From: Hallerella porci
GTDB taxonomy: Bacteria; Fibrobacterota; Fibrobacteria; Fibrobacterales; Fibrobacteraceae
Length of the DNA stretch: 55,616 nt
Reading direction: 5' to 3'
Assembly: GCF_003148885.1 (NCBI RefSeq)
Contig: NZ_QGHD01000015.1
Span: forward strand, 1-55,616
Positions 18,116 through 26,807 of this stretch are shown in pieces (positions within the stretch are counted from its first letter, which is position 1; each line of letters starts with the position of its first letter). The notes under the pieces are model-generated. The model saw nothing but the letters and a program-made list of their open reading frames with translations, searched no databases and had not been told where the DNA came from. The translations under genes were made by a program, and so were the position numbers.

Positions 18116-18454
18116 ATCCCCAGTCTTCGCTCCTTTAGACTCGGTTCTGAGTCTAACTATCGACAAATAGCCCATCACGGTAAGCGTGTCCATGCGGCAT
18201 CTTTAACGATGCAATGGATAGAAAGCCCAGATGGGGTTTGTCGTTTTTGTTTTTTAGCGCGGAAGAAGAACGGAAGCGCCGTTTATCGCAACCGTTGCCG
18301 CCGCATTTTGCGCCCGATTTTTTTCGGAAAAGCGCCGACGATTCCTGCCCCCGTTTGGGCGATGATTATCGTCAATGACAAAGAAGGGGAAATGACTTCG
18401 GAACGTTTACACAAAGCGTCTCGGAAAATTTTTGAGAAAATGGGCTGGGTATGA
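18116..18454 (+). CDS. rnpA: RNase P protein component, apparently with a non-standard start codon
   Basis: The frame reads PSLRSFRLGSESNYRQIAHH, then GKRVHAASLTMQW, then the RNR signature AVYRNRCRRILRPIF, and ends KIFEKMGWV. This is the RNase P protein that helps the catalytic RNA mature tRNA 5' ends. The frame is open from 18089, but it contains no ATG, GTG or TTG before an internal ATG at 18209. Starting there would discard the conserved N-terminal third. ATC at 18116, 6 nt after AAGG, is the best-placed candidate and gives about 112 aa, the normal family length. The start is therefore tentative. The stop overlaps yidD by ATGA. Confidence 0.8.
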   Translation: MPSLRSFRLGSESNYRQIAHHGKRVHAASLTMQWIESPDGVCRFCFLARKKNGSAVYRNRCRRILRPIFFGKAPTIPAPVWAMIIVNDKEGEMTSERLHKASRKIFEKMGWV

Positions 18455-18708
18455 GCCTGCGAAAGTGGAAACATATCGCCGAAGAAGTCCTGATATTTCC
18501 CATTCGTCTTTATCAGAAAATTCATCCATATTTTTTTCGCGGAGTTTGCAAGTTCCAACCGACGTGTTCGCAGTATGCTGTTGAAGCGATTCGGACTCAC
18601 GGAATTTTCAAAGGTTTCTATCTTGCAGTTTTTCGAGTGCTCCGTTGCAATCCCTTTTCCCGGGGTGGCTACGATCCCGTTCCGCCAAAGAAAGAGAAGC
18701 TCACATGA
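18451..18708 (+). CDS. yidD: Membrane protein insertion efficiency factor YidD
   Basis: The 85-aa protein matches the YidD family (IRLYQKIHPYFF, CKFQPTCSQYAVEAI, FRVLRCNPFSRGGYDPVP). An amphipathic N-terminal helix is expected to sit at the inner membrane next to YidC and assist insertion. It overlaps rnpA by 4 nt and yidC by 4 nt (ATGA at both ends), indicating tight translational coupling. Confidence 0.95.
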   Translation: MSLRKWKHIAEEVLIFPIRLYQKIHPYFFRGVCKFQPTCSQYAVEAIRTHGIFKGFYLAVFRVLRCNPFSRGGYDPVPPKKEKLT

Positions 18709-20534
18709 AAAAGAACACCCTCATCGGTCTTATTCTCCTCGTCGGCCTGTTCGTTTGGTCGATGACAATGTCTACCAGCCGCGCTCAAGAAGCGCAAGCT
18801 GCAGCCTCTAAAAAAGCCAAATCCGAACAAGTGGAAAATGTCCGCAGCGGTTCTCTCCGGACTCCAGAACTAGCGCCGTTAGATTCTTCGAAACTTGTTC
18901 CGGTAACTCTTGCTCCGCAGACAGCGCCCGCAGTTGTTGACACGACGAAAGATTCTGCTGTCGTTGCCGAAGCGCCGATTGTCCGCAAAAAAGTGAAAAT
19001 TGAAAACGATCATTTCTCGGCGGTTTTCGATAATCAAGGTGCAAAAATTACAAGCATCGTCGTGAAAGCGTTAAAGGATTCCGCAGGAAATTTCCCCGAA
19101 ATCATTGCGGATACCGTCAAGGGTGCGCTCGGTCTTAAAATTGACGGCGTCGATCTTTCGGAACAATTATTCGCTCTCCCCGAAAATACTCCGGATTCCA
19201 TCTTTGCCGAAAACGAAACCACTTTGACTTTTACATTCAAAGATCCGAACGGCAACAAAGTCATCCGTCGCTATACCGTTTCGAAGTCGGATGTTTCGAT
19301 TAAGCAAGCGGTAACTTTCGAAGGCTTTAAGCCGAATGATTACGAAATCATTTGGGACGGCGGCATGAAAGAAACCGAAGAATTCCCGAAAGGTCGTAGC
19401 TTCGGCGGCGGCAGTTACTTCTTTAGCGAAGTTGTCTTCAATGACTTGGTGGGCGTCGAACGCGAAACTGTCCGCGACCGCGAAAAGTTTAATGAAGAAG
19501 AAGGAAAAATTCTTTGGGCAGGCATGCGCCGCAAATATGTCGCCGCAGTCATCAAATATCCCGAAGCTTCGGAAGCAACACTTTCGGCAGAACATTTCAC
19601 GGGAAAAGATGCGGATAGCAAAGACCCGGGCACCTATCGCATTACGCTTTCCGATAATTTGAACGGAAGCGATACGCTGGCATTTGACTTCATGGTTCTT
19701 CCGTTGAGCTGGTCCGAAATCAAAAGCTTTGATTTGGGATTTGAAAAAATTATCGTCAGCGGTTGGAGCTGGTGCGGCGCCGATGTTTGGTTCGTCGCTC
19801 TCTGCGGCTTTTTGCTTTGGCTCCTCAAATTCTTCTATTCCATTATCCCGAACTACGGCGTAGGAATTATCCTCATCACCATTCTCGTGCGCACGCTCAC
19901 GACTCCGCTTACATTAAAGCAGTTGCGTTCCACAAGCGGGATGAGCAAACTCAAACCCGAAATCGATGCAATCAATGTGAAGTATCGTTCGGACCCGCAA
20001 AAGAAACAAGCTGCGATTATGGAACTTTACGCGAAGAATCACATCAACCCGATGGCTTCGTGCACAGGCGGCTGCCTCCCGATGCTCATTCAGATGCCGG
20101 TATTCTTCGCGCTCTTCATGGTCTTCGGTCGTGCAATTGAACTTCGCGGAATGCCGTTTATCGGTTGGATTACCGACCTTTCTCGTTCGGATGTCATTTG
20201 GAACGGCATCACGATTCCGTTTATCATGCCCGACGGAATTGCGATTCTCCCGATTGTCATGGTCTTCACGACTTACTTCCAAACGAAGCAATCGATGGCA
20301 TCGATGACCGATCCTGCGCAACAAAAAATGATGGTGTGGATGATGCCCATCATGATGTTCCTCTTCAGCGCAGTGATGCCTTCGGGCCTTGTGCTTTACT
20401 GGATTATTTCGAACTTGTGGGGCATCGGCCAATACGCGCTCGTGAATCGCGCCCGCCGCAAAGCGAACGCGCAAGAATCCGAAATGCTCAAAGGCAAAAA
20501 AGTCCAAGACGCAGTCATCGTGAAAAAGAAATAA
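18705..20534 (+). CDS. yidC: Membrane protein insertase YidC
   Basis: This 609-aa protein inserts and folds inner-membrane proteins with or without SecYEG. The layout is TM1 at about residues 5-22, a linker, a large periplasmic beta domain (about 95-350), and the conserved core of five membrane helices (about 365-590). The core has GCLPMLIQMPVFFALF and MMVWMMPIMMFLFSAVMPSGLVLYW. The tail is basic (KKVQDAVIVKKK), as usual for ribosome contact. The start at 18705 overlaps the yidD stop. An upstream start at 18645 lies inside yidD and is not used. A terminator follows. Confidence 0.96.
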   Translation: MKKNTLIGLILLVGLFVWSMTMSTSRAQEAQAAASKKAKSEQVENVRSGSLRTPELAPLDSSKLVPVTLAPQTAPAVVDTTKDSAVVAEAPIVRKKVKIENDHFSAVFDNQGAKITSIVVKALKDSAGNFPEIIADTVKGALGLKIDGVDLSEQLFALPENTPDSIFAENETTLTFTFKDPNGNKVIRRYTVSKSDVSIKQAVTFEGFKPNDYEIIWDGGMKETEEFPKGRSFGGGSYFFSEVVFNDLVGVERETVRDREKFNEEEGKILWAGMRRKYVAAVIKYPEASEATLSAEHFTGKDADSKDPGTYRITLSDNLNGSDTLAFDFMVLPLSWSEIKSFDLGFEKIIVSGWSWCGADVWFVALCGFLLWLLKFFYSIIPNYGVGIILITILVRTLTTPLTLKQLRSTSGMSKLKPEIDAINVKYRSDPQKKQAAIMELYAKNHINPMASCTGGCLPMLIQMPVFFALFMVFGRAIELRGMPFIGWITDLSRSDVIWNGITIPFIMPDGIAILPIVMVFTTYFQTKQSMASMTDPAQQKMMVWMMPIMMFLFSAVMPSGLVLYWIISNLWGIGQYALVNRARRKANAQESEMLKGKKVQDAVIVKKK

Positions 20535-20547
20535 AAATTCAAAACGC

Positions 20548-20578
20548 AAAAGACGAAGGCAAACGCTTTCGTCTTTTT
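20548..20578 (+). terminator. Terminator of the rpmH-yidC operon
   Basis: AAAAGACGAA is paired with TTTCGTCTTTT around a short loop, followed by more T residues. It lies 14 nt after the yidC stop. Confidence 0.85.
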
Positions 20579-20767
20579 TTTGTGCCCAAAGTCGCCGAAT
20601 CTTATTCAGAAAAAATCCAAGGGGGAAAGCCTTCCCCTCGCGTAAACCGCGCGGCAAAATCGCCAAATAAAATCTCCGCCGCGCGTTTTCCGCTACCCCT
20701 TCTGCGGGGACACCCCGCAACGCCCCGAATTCAATGAGGCCGGTAGATGATGGCGCGCCGTAGTTTT

Positions 20768-20820
20768 GAGAACTTAGAGCTTAGAACTTTGATCTTAGAA
20801 ACTCTAAGCTCTAAGTTCTC
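20768..20820. repeat. Palindromic 'CTTAGAGCTTAGAAC' repeat, copy 1
   Basis: GAGAACTTAGAGCTTAGAA on the left is complementary to TCTAAGCTCTAAGTTCTC on the right, around a GATC-containing centre. Related copies are at about 26704-26770, 41010-41076 and 55183-55245. Here and at 41 kb it directly abuts the same end of a 42-bp array. Confidence 0.85.
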
Positions 20821-20836
20821 ATTCAGACCTGCGAGA

Positions 20837-21676
20837 TGCCATTTTACTCACCAAATGCGTCCTTGCACTTTTGCAAGGTGCCATTTTACCCGCCAAATGT
20901 GTCCATTCACTTTTGAAAGGTGCCATTTTACTCGCCAAATGTGCCTATGCACTTTTGCAAGGTGCCATTTTACCCGCAAAATGGGTCCATGCACTTTTGC
21001 GAGATGCCGTTTTACTCACCAAATGTGTCATTGCACTTTTGCGAGATGCCATTTTACCCGCCAAATGTGTCCATTCACTTTTGAAAGGTGCCATTTTACT
21101 CGCCAAATGTGCCTATGCACTTTTGCAAGGTGCCATTTTACCCGCAAAATGGGTCCATGCACTTTTGCGAGATGCCGTTTTACTCACCAAATGTGTCATT
21201 GCACTTTTGCGAGATGCCGTTTTACTCACCAAATGTGTCATTGCACTTTTGCGAGATGCCGTTTTACTCACCAAATGTGTCATTGCACTTTTGCGAGATG
21301 CCATTTTACCTGCCAAATATGTCCATTCACTTTTGCAAGGTGGCATTTTACCCGCCAAATGTATCCTTGCACTTTTGCAAGGTGCCGTTTTACTCACCAA
21401 ATGTGTCCATGCACTTTTGAAAGGTGCCATTTTACTCGCCAAATAGGTCATTGCACTTTTGAATGATGCCGTTTTACCCGCCAAATGTGTCCATGCACTT
21501 TTGAAAGGTGCCATTTTACCCGCCAAATGTGTCCATGCACTTTTGAAAGGTGCCGTTTTACCCGCCAAATGTGTCCATGCACTTTTGAAAGGTGCCATTT
21601 TACTCGCCAAATAGGTCATTGCACTTTTGAATGATGCCGTTTTACCCGCCAAATGTGTCTATGCAATTCTGCGGTT
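20837..21676 (+). repeat. Tandem array 2: twenty 42-bp units
   Basis: Units start TGCC(A/G)TTTTAC at 20837 and recur every 42 bp up to 21635 (nineteen exact intervals, no indel). Substitutions occur at a limited set of positions, for example TGTCCATGCAC, TGTCATTGCAC or TGCCTATGCAC. The last unit ends in a diverged GCAATTCTGCGG. The array is stop-free for long stretches in several frames on both strands because the period is a multiple of three. One frame would encode a Cys/His-rich 14-residue repeat, but no ribosome binding site supports translation. The same family occurs inverted at 40309-41008. Confidence 0.93.
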
Positions 21677-21678
21677 AA

Positions 21679-21747
21679 ATTCCCTAACCACTAATCACTG
21701 ACCACTAATCACTGACCACTAATCACTAACCACTAATCACTAATCAC
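21679..21747. repeat. Short tandem repeat, 14-bp unit
   Basis: About four to five copies of ACCACTAATCACTG or close variants lie directly after array 2. Similar CTATCAGTTGTTAG / CCACTATCCACTAT fragments occur at 9820-9885. Confidence 0.75.
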
Positions 21748-21820
21748 TTCTTTCGCGGGAATGTCAAATACGCCAAAAACGAAACCTTCGCGCTTTCCCC
21801 CCCCCGCCTACGGCGCGCCA

Positions 21821-23005
21821 TCATCTACACCCCCTCTTTTCTAATTCATCTCTTCTTATCGTATTTAAAATTCCTAAGACCAAGTAGAAGCAGGAAAGTA
21901 AAAAGAGTTTTAGCAGTTCGGGGGCGACTTCGGAAAAGGTAGCGCCGAGATTTTGAATTTCGAGCCAAGCGGGAATGGCGTAGGTCGAAGGAAATGCAAG
22001 CCCGAGTGCGCGAATCCAAACGGGCATATTTGAAATGGGCCAGCTAAATCCCGATGAAAAAAGGACGAGAATTGGAACGCTTGCAAAAATGGCGAGAGCC
22101 GATTCGCGGTATTTTAAGAATTGCGCAAAGAACATTCCCATGTTGACGACGCAGCCAAAGAAGATGAGCCCGAAAATGAAAACGAGCCAAGAATCGCCGC
22201 GGTTCGGAAATTCGAATACGTGATAAACGATGAATTTGTAAAAGAATAATGCGACGAGATAATGCAAAACGAAAGCGAGAGAACGCCCAAAGTAACGCGA
22301 AATCAGCGGGGCATTTTCGGTGTCTTCACAATTTTTTAGCAATTTGAATTTGCGATTTCTGCGGGCACCGCCCATGACGCAGACGCCGATTAAACAAGTT
22401 TGCTGTAAAATAATCATGAGCACAGCGCTGACCGCGTAAATGCCGTAGCCGCCCGATTGATTAAACATACGAAAGAATCGTGTGGGAATGGGATCGCGAA
22501 TGGCTTTGGCTTGGGCAACTGAATTGCCGCGTAGGGCGATGTGTTTGACTTGAGTTGTTGCGCCGACGGAGCCTGCGACCATTGCAAAAGAAGTCGCAAT
22601 ATTTCCGTAGAGAAGAATGAATGCGCCGTGGCAATAAACGCCGAGAGAAACATTATTCCCTTTTCGGAGTTCGGCTTCGGTGCCTTCCGGAATTTTTAAG
22701 TAGCAATAAATGGATTCGTCAGCGAGTAATTTTTGCGCTTCGGATTCTTGCGGGAGAACTGCGACGATTGTATCTTCTTGCGCGGCACTTGCCATCTGAA
22801 TGATTTGCCTTGACATTGCCGAATGATTTTCGTCGACAATAGCTGCGGGCGCTTTATTGGCAACTTCTTCTTTGTAAGGATACGGATAATAGAAAGCGTA
22901 TAAAAGAACGCCGACGACGATGATGAGCATGCACGCGGGATCGCGTAACATCGTGCGCCATTCGACTAAAGTAATGCGGAAAAATTGATTCACGAATCGG
23001 AACAT
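21821..23005 (-). CDS. ABC-2 type transporter permease (second of a pair)
   Basis: The 394-aa protein has one N-terminal membrane helix (about residues 24-42), an extracytoplasmic domain of about 135 residues, then five or six membrane helices (about 185-380). This is the ABC-2 (PF12698-like) layout of YhhJ/YbhR-type exporters. It overlaps the upstream permease gene by 16 nt, so the pair likely forms a heterodimer. The last codons (GCR and the stop) lie in the right inverted repeat of the neighbouring non-coding element. No nucleotide-binding domain is fused or adjacent. The substrate is unknown. YhiI-YhhJ relatives export drugs or lipids. Confidence 0.82.
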   Translation of the reverse strand: MFRFVNQFFRITLVEWRTMLRDPACMLIIVVGVLLYAFYYPYPYKEEVANKAPAAIVDENHSAMSRQIIQMASAAQEDTIVAVLPQESEAQKLLADESIYCYLKIPEGTEAELRKGNNVSLGVYCHGAFILLYGNIATSFAMVAGSVGATTQVKHIALRGNSVAQAKAIRDPIPTRFFRMFNQSGGYGIYAVSAVLMIILQQTCLIGVCVMGGARRNRKFKLLKNCEDTENAPLISRYFGRSLAFVLHYLVALFFYKFIVYHVFEFPNRGDSWLVFIFGLIFFGCVVNMGMFFAQFLKYRESALAIFASVPILVLFSSGFSWPISNMPVWIRALGLAFPSTYAIPAWLEIQNLGATFSEVAPELLKLFLLSCFYLVLGILNTIRRDELEKRGCR

Positions 23006-24132
23006 AATTCTTCCTGCTTTAAATTTTTAGCGATACGAAAACGCTGCATTAAAAGGCCGAGCGCAAGCCAGAATAAAAATTCGGCGGCTAAAATTTCAAA
23101 AGAATGAAACGCCCGCTCAATTCCTGCGTGCCCGAAGAAAAAGGCGGATTGCAATTTCATAAAATGCGTAATCGGGAGAAGAAAGGCAAAGAAACGCATC
23201 GGAATGGGCATCGCAAAAATCGGAAAAGTTTGTCCGCAAAAAGCAAAAGCGGGGCCGCCTGTAACCGCAGCAGAACTGAGAGCAATTCGCATTTCGCCGA
23301 CGATTCCCGCAATCGCTGCACCGTATGATAAACACACGCCGATCATGCAAAAGGCTCCGCCAAAAAGAACGACGTGGTCGATCATTTCTAATGCGGGCAT
23401 TTCATTTCGTGCGAGCACAAGCATTAAAGAAAATTCTAAACCGAGAAGAAAAAAGGCGGGCAAAAATCTCCCGAAGAAAGCGCAGACGAAAGAATTTTTC
23501 GCCTCTTCGACAAACCATTTTTTGGTTTGGCGTTCTCGTTTGGGATAAGAGAAAATATATGCGCCCACAATCATCGAAATCACATGGAAGAGGGCGACGA
23601 CTAAACCGATTCCTAAAAAGCGTTCAAAATTTCCCGAAGGATTTCCGATTAAATGGAGCTCGGTTGTAATCGGCGGGGCGACGGAATTTTTGACGAGAAT
23701 TGCGCCGACAGTTGCAATCGCTACGCGTAAATCGTTGACGATGAGTTTGCTCGTTAAAAGCGATTGGCCGTTGGTGTAAACGGTAACGGCGGGAGTTTCG
23801 TAACGGAGCGCGTGCTTTTCTAAGTCGGCGGGGATGTAAACGAATCCGAAAATTTCGTTACGTTTCATCGCCGAGGCGCATTCCGAAACACTTTTGCAGC
23901 GTTGCGTAATTTTTGCGGTGGGCGTTGCATCAATTGCGCGGATAAGGCGCGCGGGCAAATCGCCGCCGCTTTCTGCGACGACGCCGACGGGTAAATTTCT
24001 CGGCGTTTCGGATGAAAGCAAAGACAAAATGCCGAGGCAAAGAAAAAGCGGAAACACGAAGAGAAGTAGCGCGAGAAGCGGGTCGCGTTTTAGGTAAGCG
24101 CCTTTGACAACTGCCAAAAAATTCCGCAGCAA
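22990..24132 (-). CDS. ABC-2 type transporter permease (first of a pair)
   Basis: The 380-aa protein has the same architecture as its downstream neighbour: an N-terminal helix (about 19-40, LLALLLFVFPLFLCLGIL), an extracytoplasmic domain (about 45-170), then C-terminal membrane helices. The start is a TTG at 24132 preceded by GAGG at good spacing. It lies 12 nt after the HlyD gene and overlaps the next permease. Sequence similarity between the two permeases is low, so they are distinct subunits rather than a recent duplication. Confidence 0.82.
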   Translation of the reverse strand: MLRNFLAVVKGAYLKRDPLLALLLFVFPLFLCLGILSLLSSETPRNLPVGVVAESGGDLPARLIRAIDATPTAKITQRCKSVSECASAMKRNEIFGFVYIPADLEKHALRYETPAVTVYTNGQSLLTSKLIVNDLRVAIATVGAILVKNSVAPPITTELHLIGNPSGNFERFLGIGLVVALFHVISMIVGAYIFSYPKRERQTKKWFVEEAKNSFVCAFFGRFLPAFFLLGLEFSLMLVLARNEMPALEMIDHVVLFGGAFCMIGVCLSYGAAIAGIVGEMRIALSSAAVTGGPAFAFCGQTFPIFAMPIPMRFFAFLLPITHFMKLQSAFFFGHAGIERAFHSFEILAAEFLFWLALGLLMQRFRIAKNLKQEELCSDS

Positions 24133-24144
24133 ATTTTGCCTCGC

Positions 24145-25122
24145 TTAACGTTTCCAGAGAGCGGTCATGCCGGGACGTAATCCGTCAACGGGAGCGCTCG
24201 GGCGGAGGCGTACTTCAAATGTTTTTAAATCAAATCCTCCGCTTTCGCGGCTGCTTTTCCAAATCGCATAATTTCCTGCGCTGGCGATATAGTAAACGGT
24301 CATCGGAATATTTTTATCTAATGCGGGAATGTATAATTCAAAAGTTTTTCCTTTCGTCACATTTTTGAGTGCGTCTTCGCGGATGTTGAAAACTGCCCAC
24401 GCATCTTTTAAATCGGTAATGGCGACGACGGGCATTCCTGCGCCGACGACTTCGCCTTCTTCGGAAATTTTGAGAGTGACTTCGCCCGAAATGGGCGCGA
24501 CAATTTTCGTTTCATTTAAGTAAGCGTTGACTTCGGCTTTGGCGCCGTTCGCTTGGAGAACGAGTGCATTGGCTGCGGCTTTGTCTTCGCTGCGTGCGCC
24601 GTTTACCGCCAAAGTGTATTGCGCTTTTGCCGCTTCGACTTGAGCGTTTGCTGCATTCATATTGGTTTCGGCTTCATCGCGCTTTTGCACGGGGAGAACG
24701 CCTTCGTCAAAAAGTTTCTGCACGCGTTCGTAAGTTGTCTTTGCAAGTTTTGCGGCTTCGATGGCGCGGTTCATCGTCGCTTTGGCTGCGTCGATTTGTT
24801 CGCTGCGGGCTCCGTTTTGCGCTTTGTTCGCTTGGGCTTTGGCGGCTTTGTAAGCGCCGTCGGCTTGCATCTTTTTCGCTTCGACTTCGGGCGAATAAAT
24901 TTCGGCGATGAGGTCGCCTTTCGTTACACTATCGCCTTCGCGGACAGAAAATTCGCTAATGCGACCGGCGAGTTTCCCGGCGACCATGACGCGGCGGGCG
25001 TCGATTTGACCTTGCAAAAATTCTTGCGTCGGCGTGAGCGCAAAATGTTTAATCGCACCAAATGCTGCGACGATTAACGCGATAATAATTATGAGCAGAA
25101 AAATTTCAGGAATGCGTTTCAT
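24145..25122 (-). CDS. HlyD-family periplasmic adaptor
   Basis: The 325-aa membrane-fusion protein has an N-terminal anchor helix (about 6-27). A split lipoyl/barrel-sandwich domain follows (VAGKLAGRISEFSVREGDSV on one side, KIVAPISGEVTLKISEEGEV on the other). The alanine-rich coiled-coil hairpin between them (about 80-195) contains duplicated NGARSE segments. A beta-barrel ends the protein. It should link the two inner-membrane permeases to the TolC-like channel, in the manner of YhiI/YbhG systems. Its ATG overlaps the TolC stop by ATGA, so the genes are translationally coupled. Confidence 0.92.
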   Translation of the reverse strand: MKRIPEIFLLIIIIALIVAAFGAIKHFALTPTQEFLQGQIDARRVMVAGKLAGRISEFSVREGDSVTKGDLIAEIYSPEVEAKKMQADGAYKAAKAQANKAQNGARSEQIDAAKATMNRAIEAAKLAKTTYERVQKLFDEGVLPVQKRDEAETNMNAANAQVEAAKAQYTLAVNGARSEDKAAANALVLQANGAKAEVNAYLNETKIVAPISGEVTLKISEEGEVVGAGMPVVAITDLKDAWAVFNIREDALKNVTKGKTFELYIPALDKNIPMTVYYIASAGNYAIWKSSRESGGFDLKTFEVRLRPSAPVDGLRPGMTALWKR

Positions 25123-26570
25123 TTTTGATTCTCCAGATATTGCCCGATTTTTTCAACTTCACCGCAAGTTTCGAGAAGACCGACGAGAGCCATCATCGCA
25201 TCGTAATTGGCTTTGAGAGTAGCGACGCGTAAACGTTCGAGCGAAAGTTCTGCATCGACGACAGAGAGGCTTGTGCCCATGCCCGCATTAAACGCTTTCT
25301 GCTGATCTTCTAAAGATTCCTTTGCCAATTCTTCGGTCTTGGATAATGTTTCGAGTTGACTTTTGGCGTGTTCGTATTCGCGGAAACGTTTCTCGACCAA
25401 GAGCGAAATATTTTGCACCGCTTGATGTTCCAAACTTTCAACTTCGCGTTCTTGCGATTTCGCTCCGGCGACTTTTCCCACGGTTTCGCCGCCGTGGAAA
25501 ATATTCCATTCGACGGCAACGCCTACGGCCCATTCGGGCTCAAGAATGGTCAAGTCTTTTGTATAAAGTTCTTTTTTCCCGAAGAGGGCGACGGTTGGGA
25601 AGTAATCGCCGCGGGCTGCTGTGACGGCGCGCCCGGCGCGCTTTTTTTCTTGTTCTAATTGTTTAATGCCCGGATAATTTTGCGTGGCGCGGGATTTGTA
25701 ATCTTCCAACGAACCGTTGATAGCGACAGTTGTAATCGGCGTTGTCGCAACAAGTGCGGTATCGTTTGACCCCAAACTATTTGCCAAAGCAAGACGTGCA
25801 AGCGAAAGGTCGCGTTCGGCGTTATCCTTTTCCGTCATCGCTTCGACGAGAGCGACTTCGGCGCGGAGGCGCTCTGCCCGCGAAATTTGACCGCCTTCTT
25901 CGAGTTTTTTCGCTTGATCTGCGTGGACTTGAATTGTGTTTAACGCATCGGTTCTGAGTGCGACCATTTCTTCGGCGAGACGCATTGTAAAATAACGCCC
26001 GCAGACTTGTGATAAAATGGAATTTTCGGCCATGCTAAATGCAGATTTTTGAGCGTCCACATTTTCTGTCGAAGCTTTGTAAGCCGAGAAAATTTTTCCG
26101 CCGGTAAAAATGGGCCAAATGAGAGTCGCTGACGCATTGAAGAATAAATCGTCTTGCACTTGAATTTTGAATTGATCTTCGGGAACTTGCGCCGCAAATT
26201 TTGCGTTGCCTGCACCGGCCGCTTGTTTTGCCATCGCATCAGCGGTAGCTTCGCCCGCAGTGGGAGCAGTCACCCCATAAACGCTTGCATAAGTGGATGC
26301 GTAATTGGACCCGACAATCGCTGTCCGCACTGGCGTCAAATCAATCATAATCGGGTCGTTGATTTTTGTCACTTTTCCCGCCAGAGTCAACTGCGGCATA
26401 AAAAGCGACCGCGCAGAAGTCTTTTGACTTTCTGCTTTTTCTAAATGCGTTTTGTTCACCACAATCTGCGGATTTTTTTCTTTGGCAATTGCAATCGCAT
26501 CGTCAATCGAAAGCGACGCCGCAAACGCTGAAAAACTTAAAAAAGCAACTGTCGTAGCAATTCGTTTCAT
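25119..26570 (-). CDS. TolC-family outer-membrane efflux channel
   Basis: The 483-aa protein begins with a signal peptide (MKRIATTVAFLSFSAFAASL). It has the two repeated outer-membrane efflux halves, with long helices such as NSILSQVCGRYFTMRLAEEM and a second-half QAVQNISLLVEKRFREYEHA. It is predicted to form the trimeric outer-membrane duct of the export system. It is the first gene of the operon tolC-hlyD-permease-permease. The region upstream of the ATG is A-rich with only a weak ribosome binding site. Confidence 0.92.
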   Translation of the reverse strand: MKRIATTVAFLSFSAFAASLSIDDAIAIAKEKNPQIVVNKTHLEKAESQKTSARSLFMPQLTLAGKVTKINDPIMIDLTPVRTAIVGSNYASTYASVYGVTAPTAGEATADAMAKQAAGAGNAKFAAQVPEDQFKIQVQDDLFFNASATLIWPIFTGGKIFSAYKASTENVDAQKSAFSMAENSILSQVCGRYFTMRLAEEMVALRTDALNTIQVHADQAKKLEEGGQISRAERLRAEVALVEAMTEKDNAERDLSLARLALANSLGSNDTALVATTPITTVAINGSLEDYKSRATQNYPGIKQLEQEKKRAGRAVTAARGDYFPTVALFGKKELYTKDLTILEPEWAVGVAVEWNIFHGGETVGKVAGAKSQEREVESLEHQAVQNISLLVEKRFREYEHAKSQLETLSKTEELAKESLEDQQKAFNAGMGTSLSVVDAELSLERLRVATLKANYDAMMALVGLLETCGEVEKIGQYLENQK

Positions 26571-26703
26571 TTTATCTTAAAATTAAAAAAATGTTCAATT
26601 AAAAATGTCAAAATGTCGCTTTTGTTGACGAAAGGGGGAATTTAGGGGAAAAAAGGGGGAATTAGGAATGTAAAATTTGATGCGGCGAAGCCGCGCGAAG
26701 CTT

Positions 26704-26772
26704 TGAGAACTTAGAACTGAGAGCTTAGATCTTAGAAATTCTAAACTCTAAGCTCTAAGTTCTAAGATCTTG
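26704..26772. repeat. Palindromic 'CTTAGAGCTTAGAAC' repeat, copy 2
   Basis: TGAGAACTTAGAACTGAGAG and CTAAGCTCTAAGTTCTAAG form an imperfect inverted pair around an AATT centre. GC-rich GCGCGAAGC elements lie on both sides. No 42-bp array is attached at this copy. Confidence 0.75.
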
Positions 26773-26807
26773 CATTTTCCCGCGCGAAGCGCTAGTTTCA
26801 ATGAACA

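Larger units (their letters stand above)
20743..21828. mobile_element. 1086-bp non-coding element bounded by 21-bp inverted repeats
   Basis: GTAGATGATGGCGCGCC plus GTAG at 20743-20763 is an exact reverse complement of 21808-21828. Inside are a 53-bp AT-rich palindromic block (20768-20820), a 42-bp tandem array (20837-21676) and a 14-bp tandem repeat (about 21679-21747). No transposase or other credible gene is present, and no target-site duplication is obvious just outside the ends. It sits between the 3' ends of yidC and an ABC permease gene, and the permease stop codon lies within the right inverted repeat. It may be a MITE-like, passively mobilised unit, but mobility is inferred from structure only. 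Confidence 0.55.

Noticed and set aside
20747-21466. Long open frames (up to 239 aa) through array 2, including a Cys/His-rich repeat protein
   Set aside because: A stop-free 42-bp unit stays open in several frames on both strands, there is no ribosome binding site, and overlapping frames are equally long. Reported as repeats instead.
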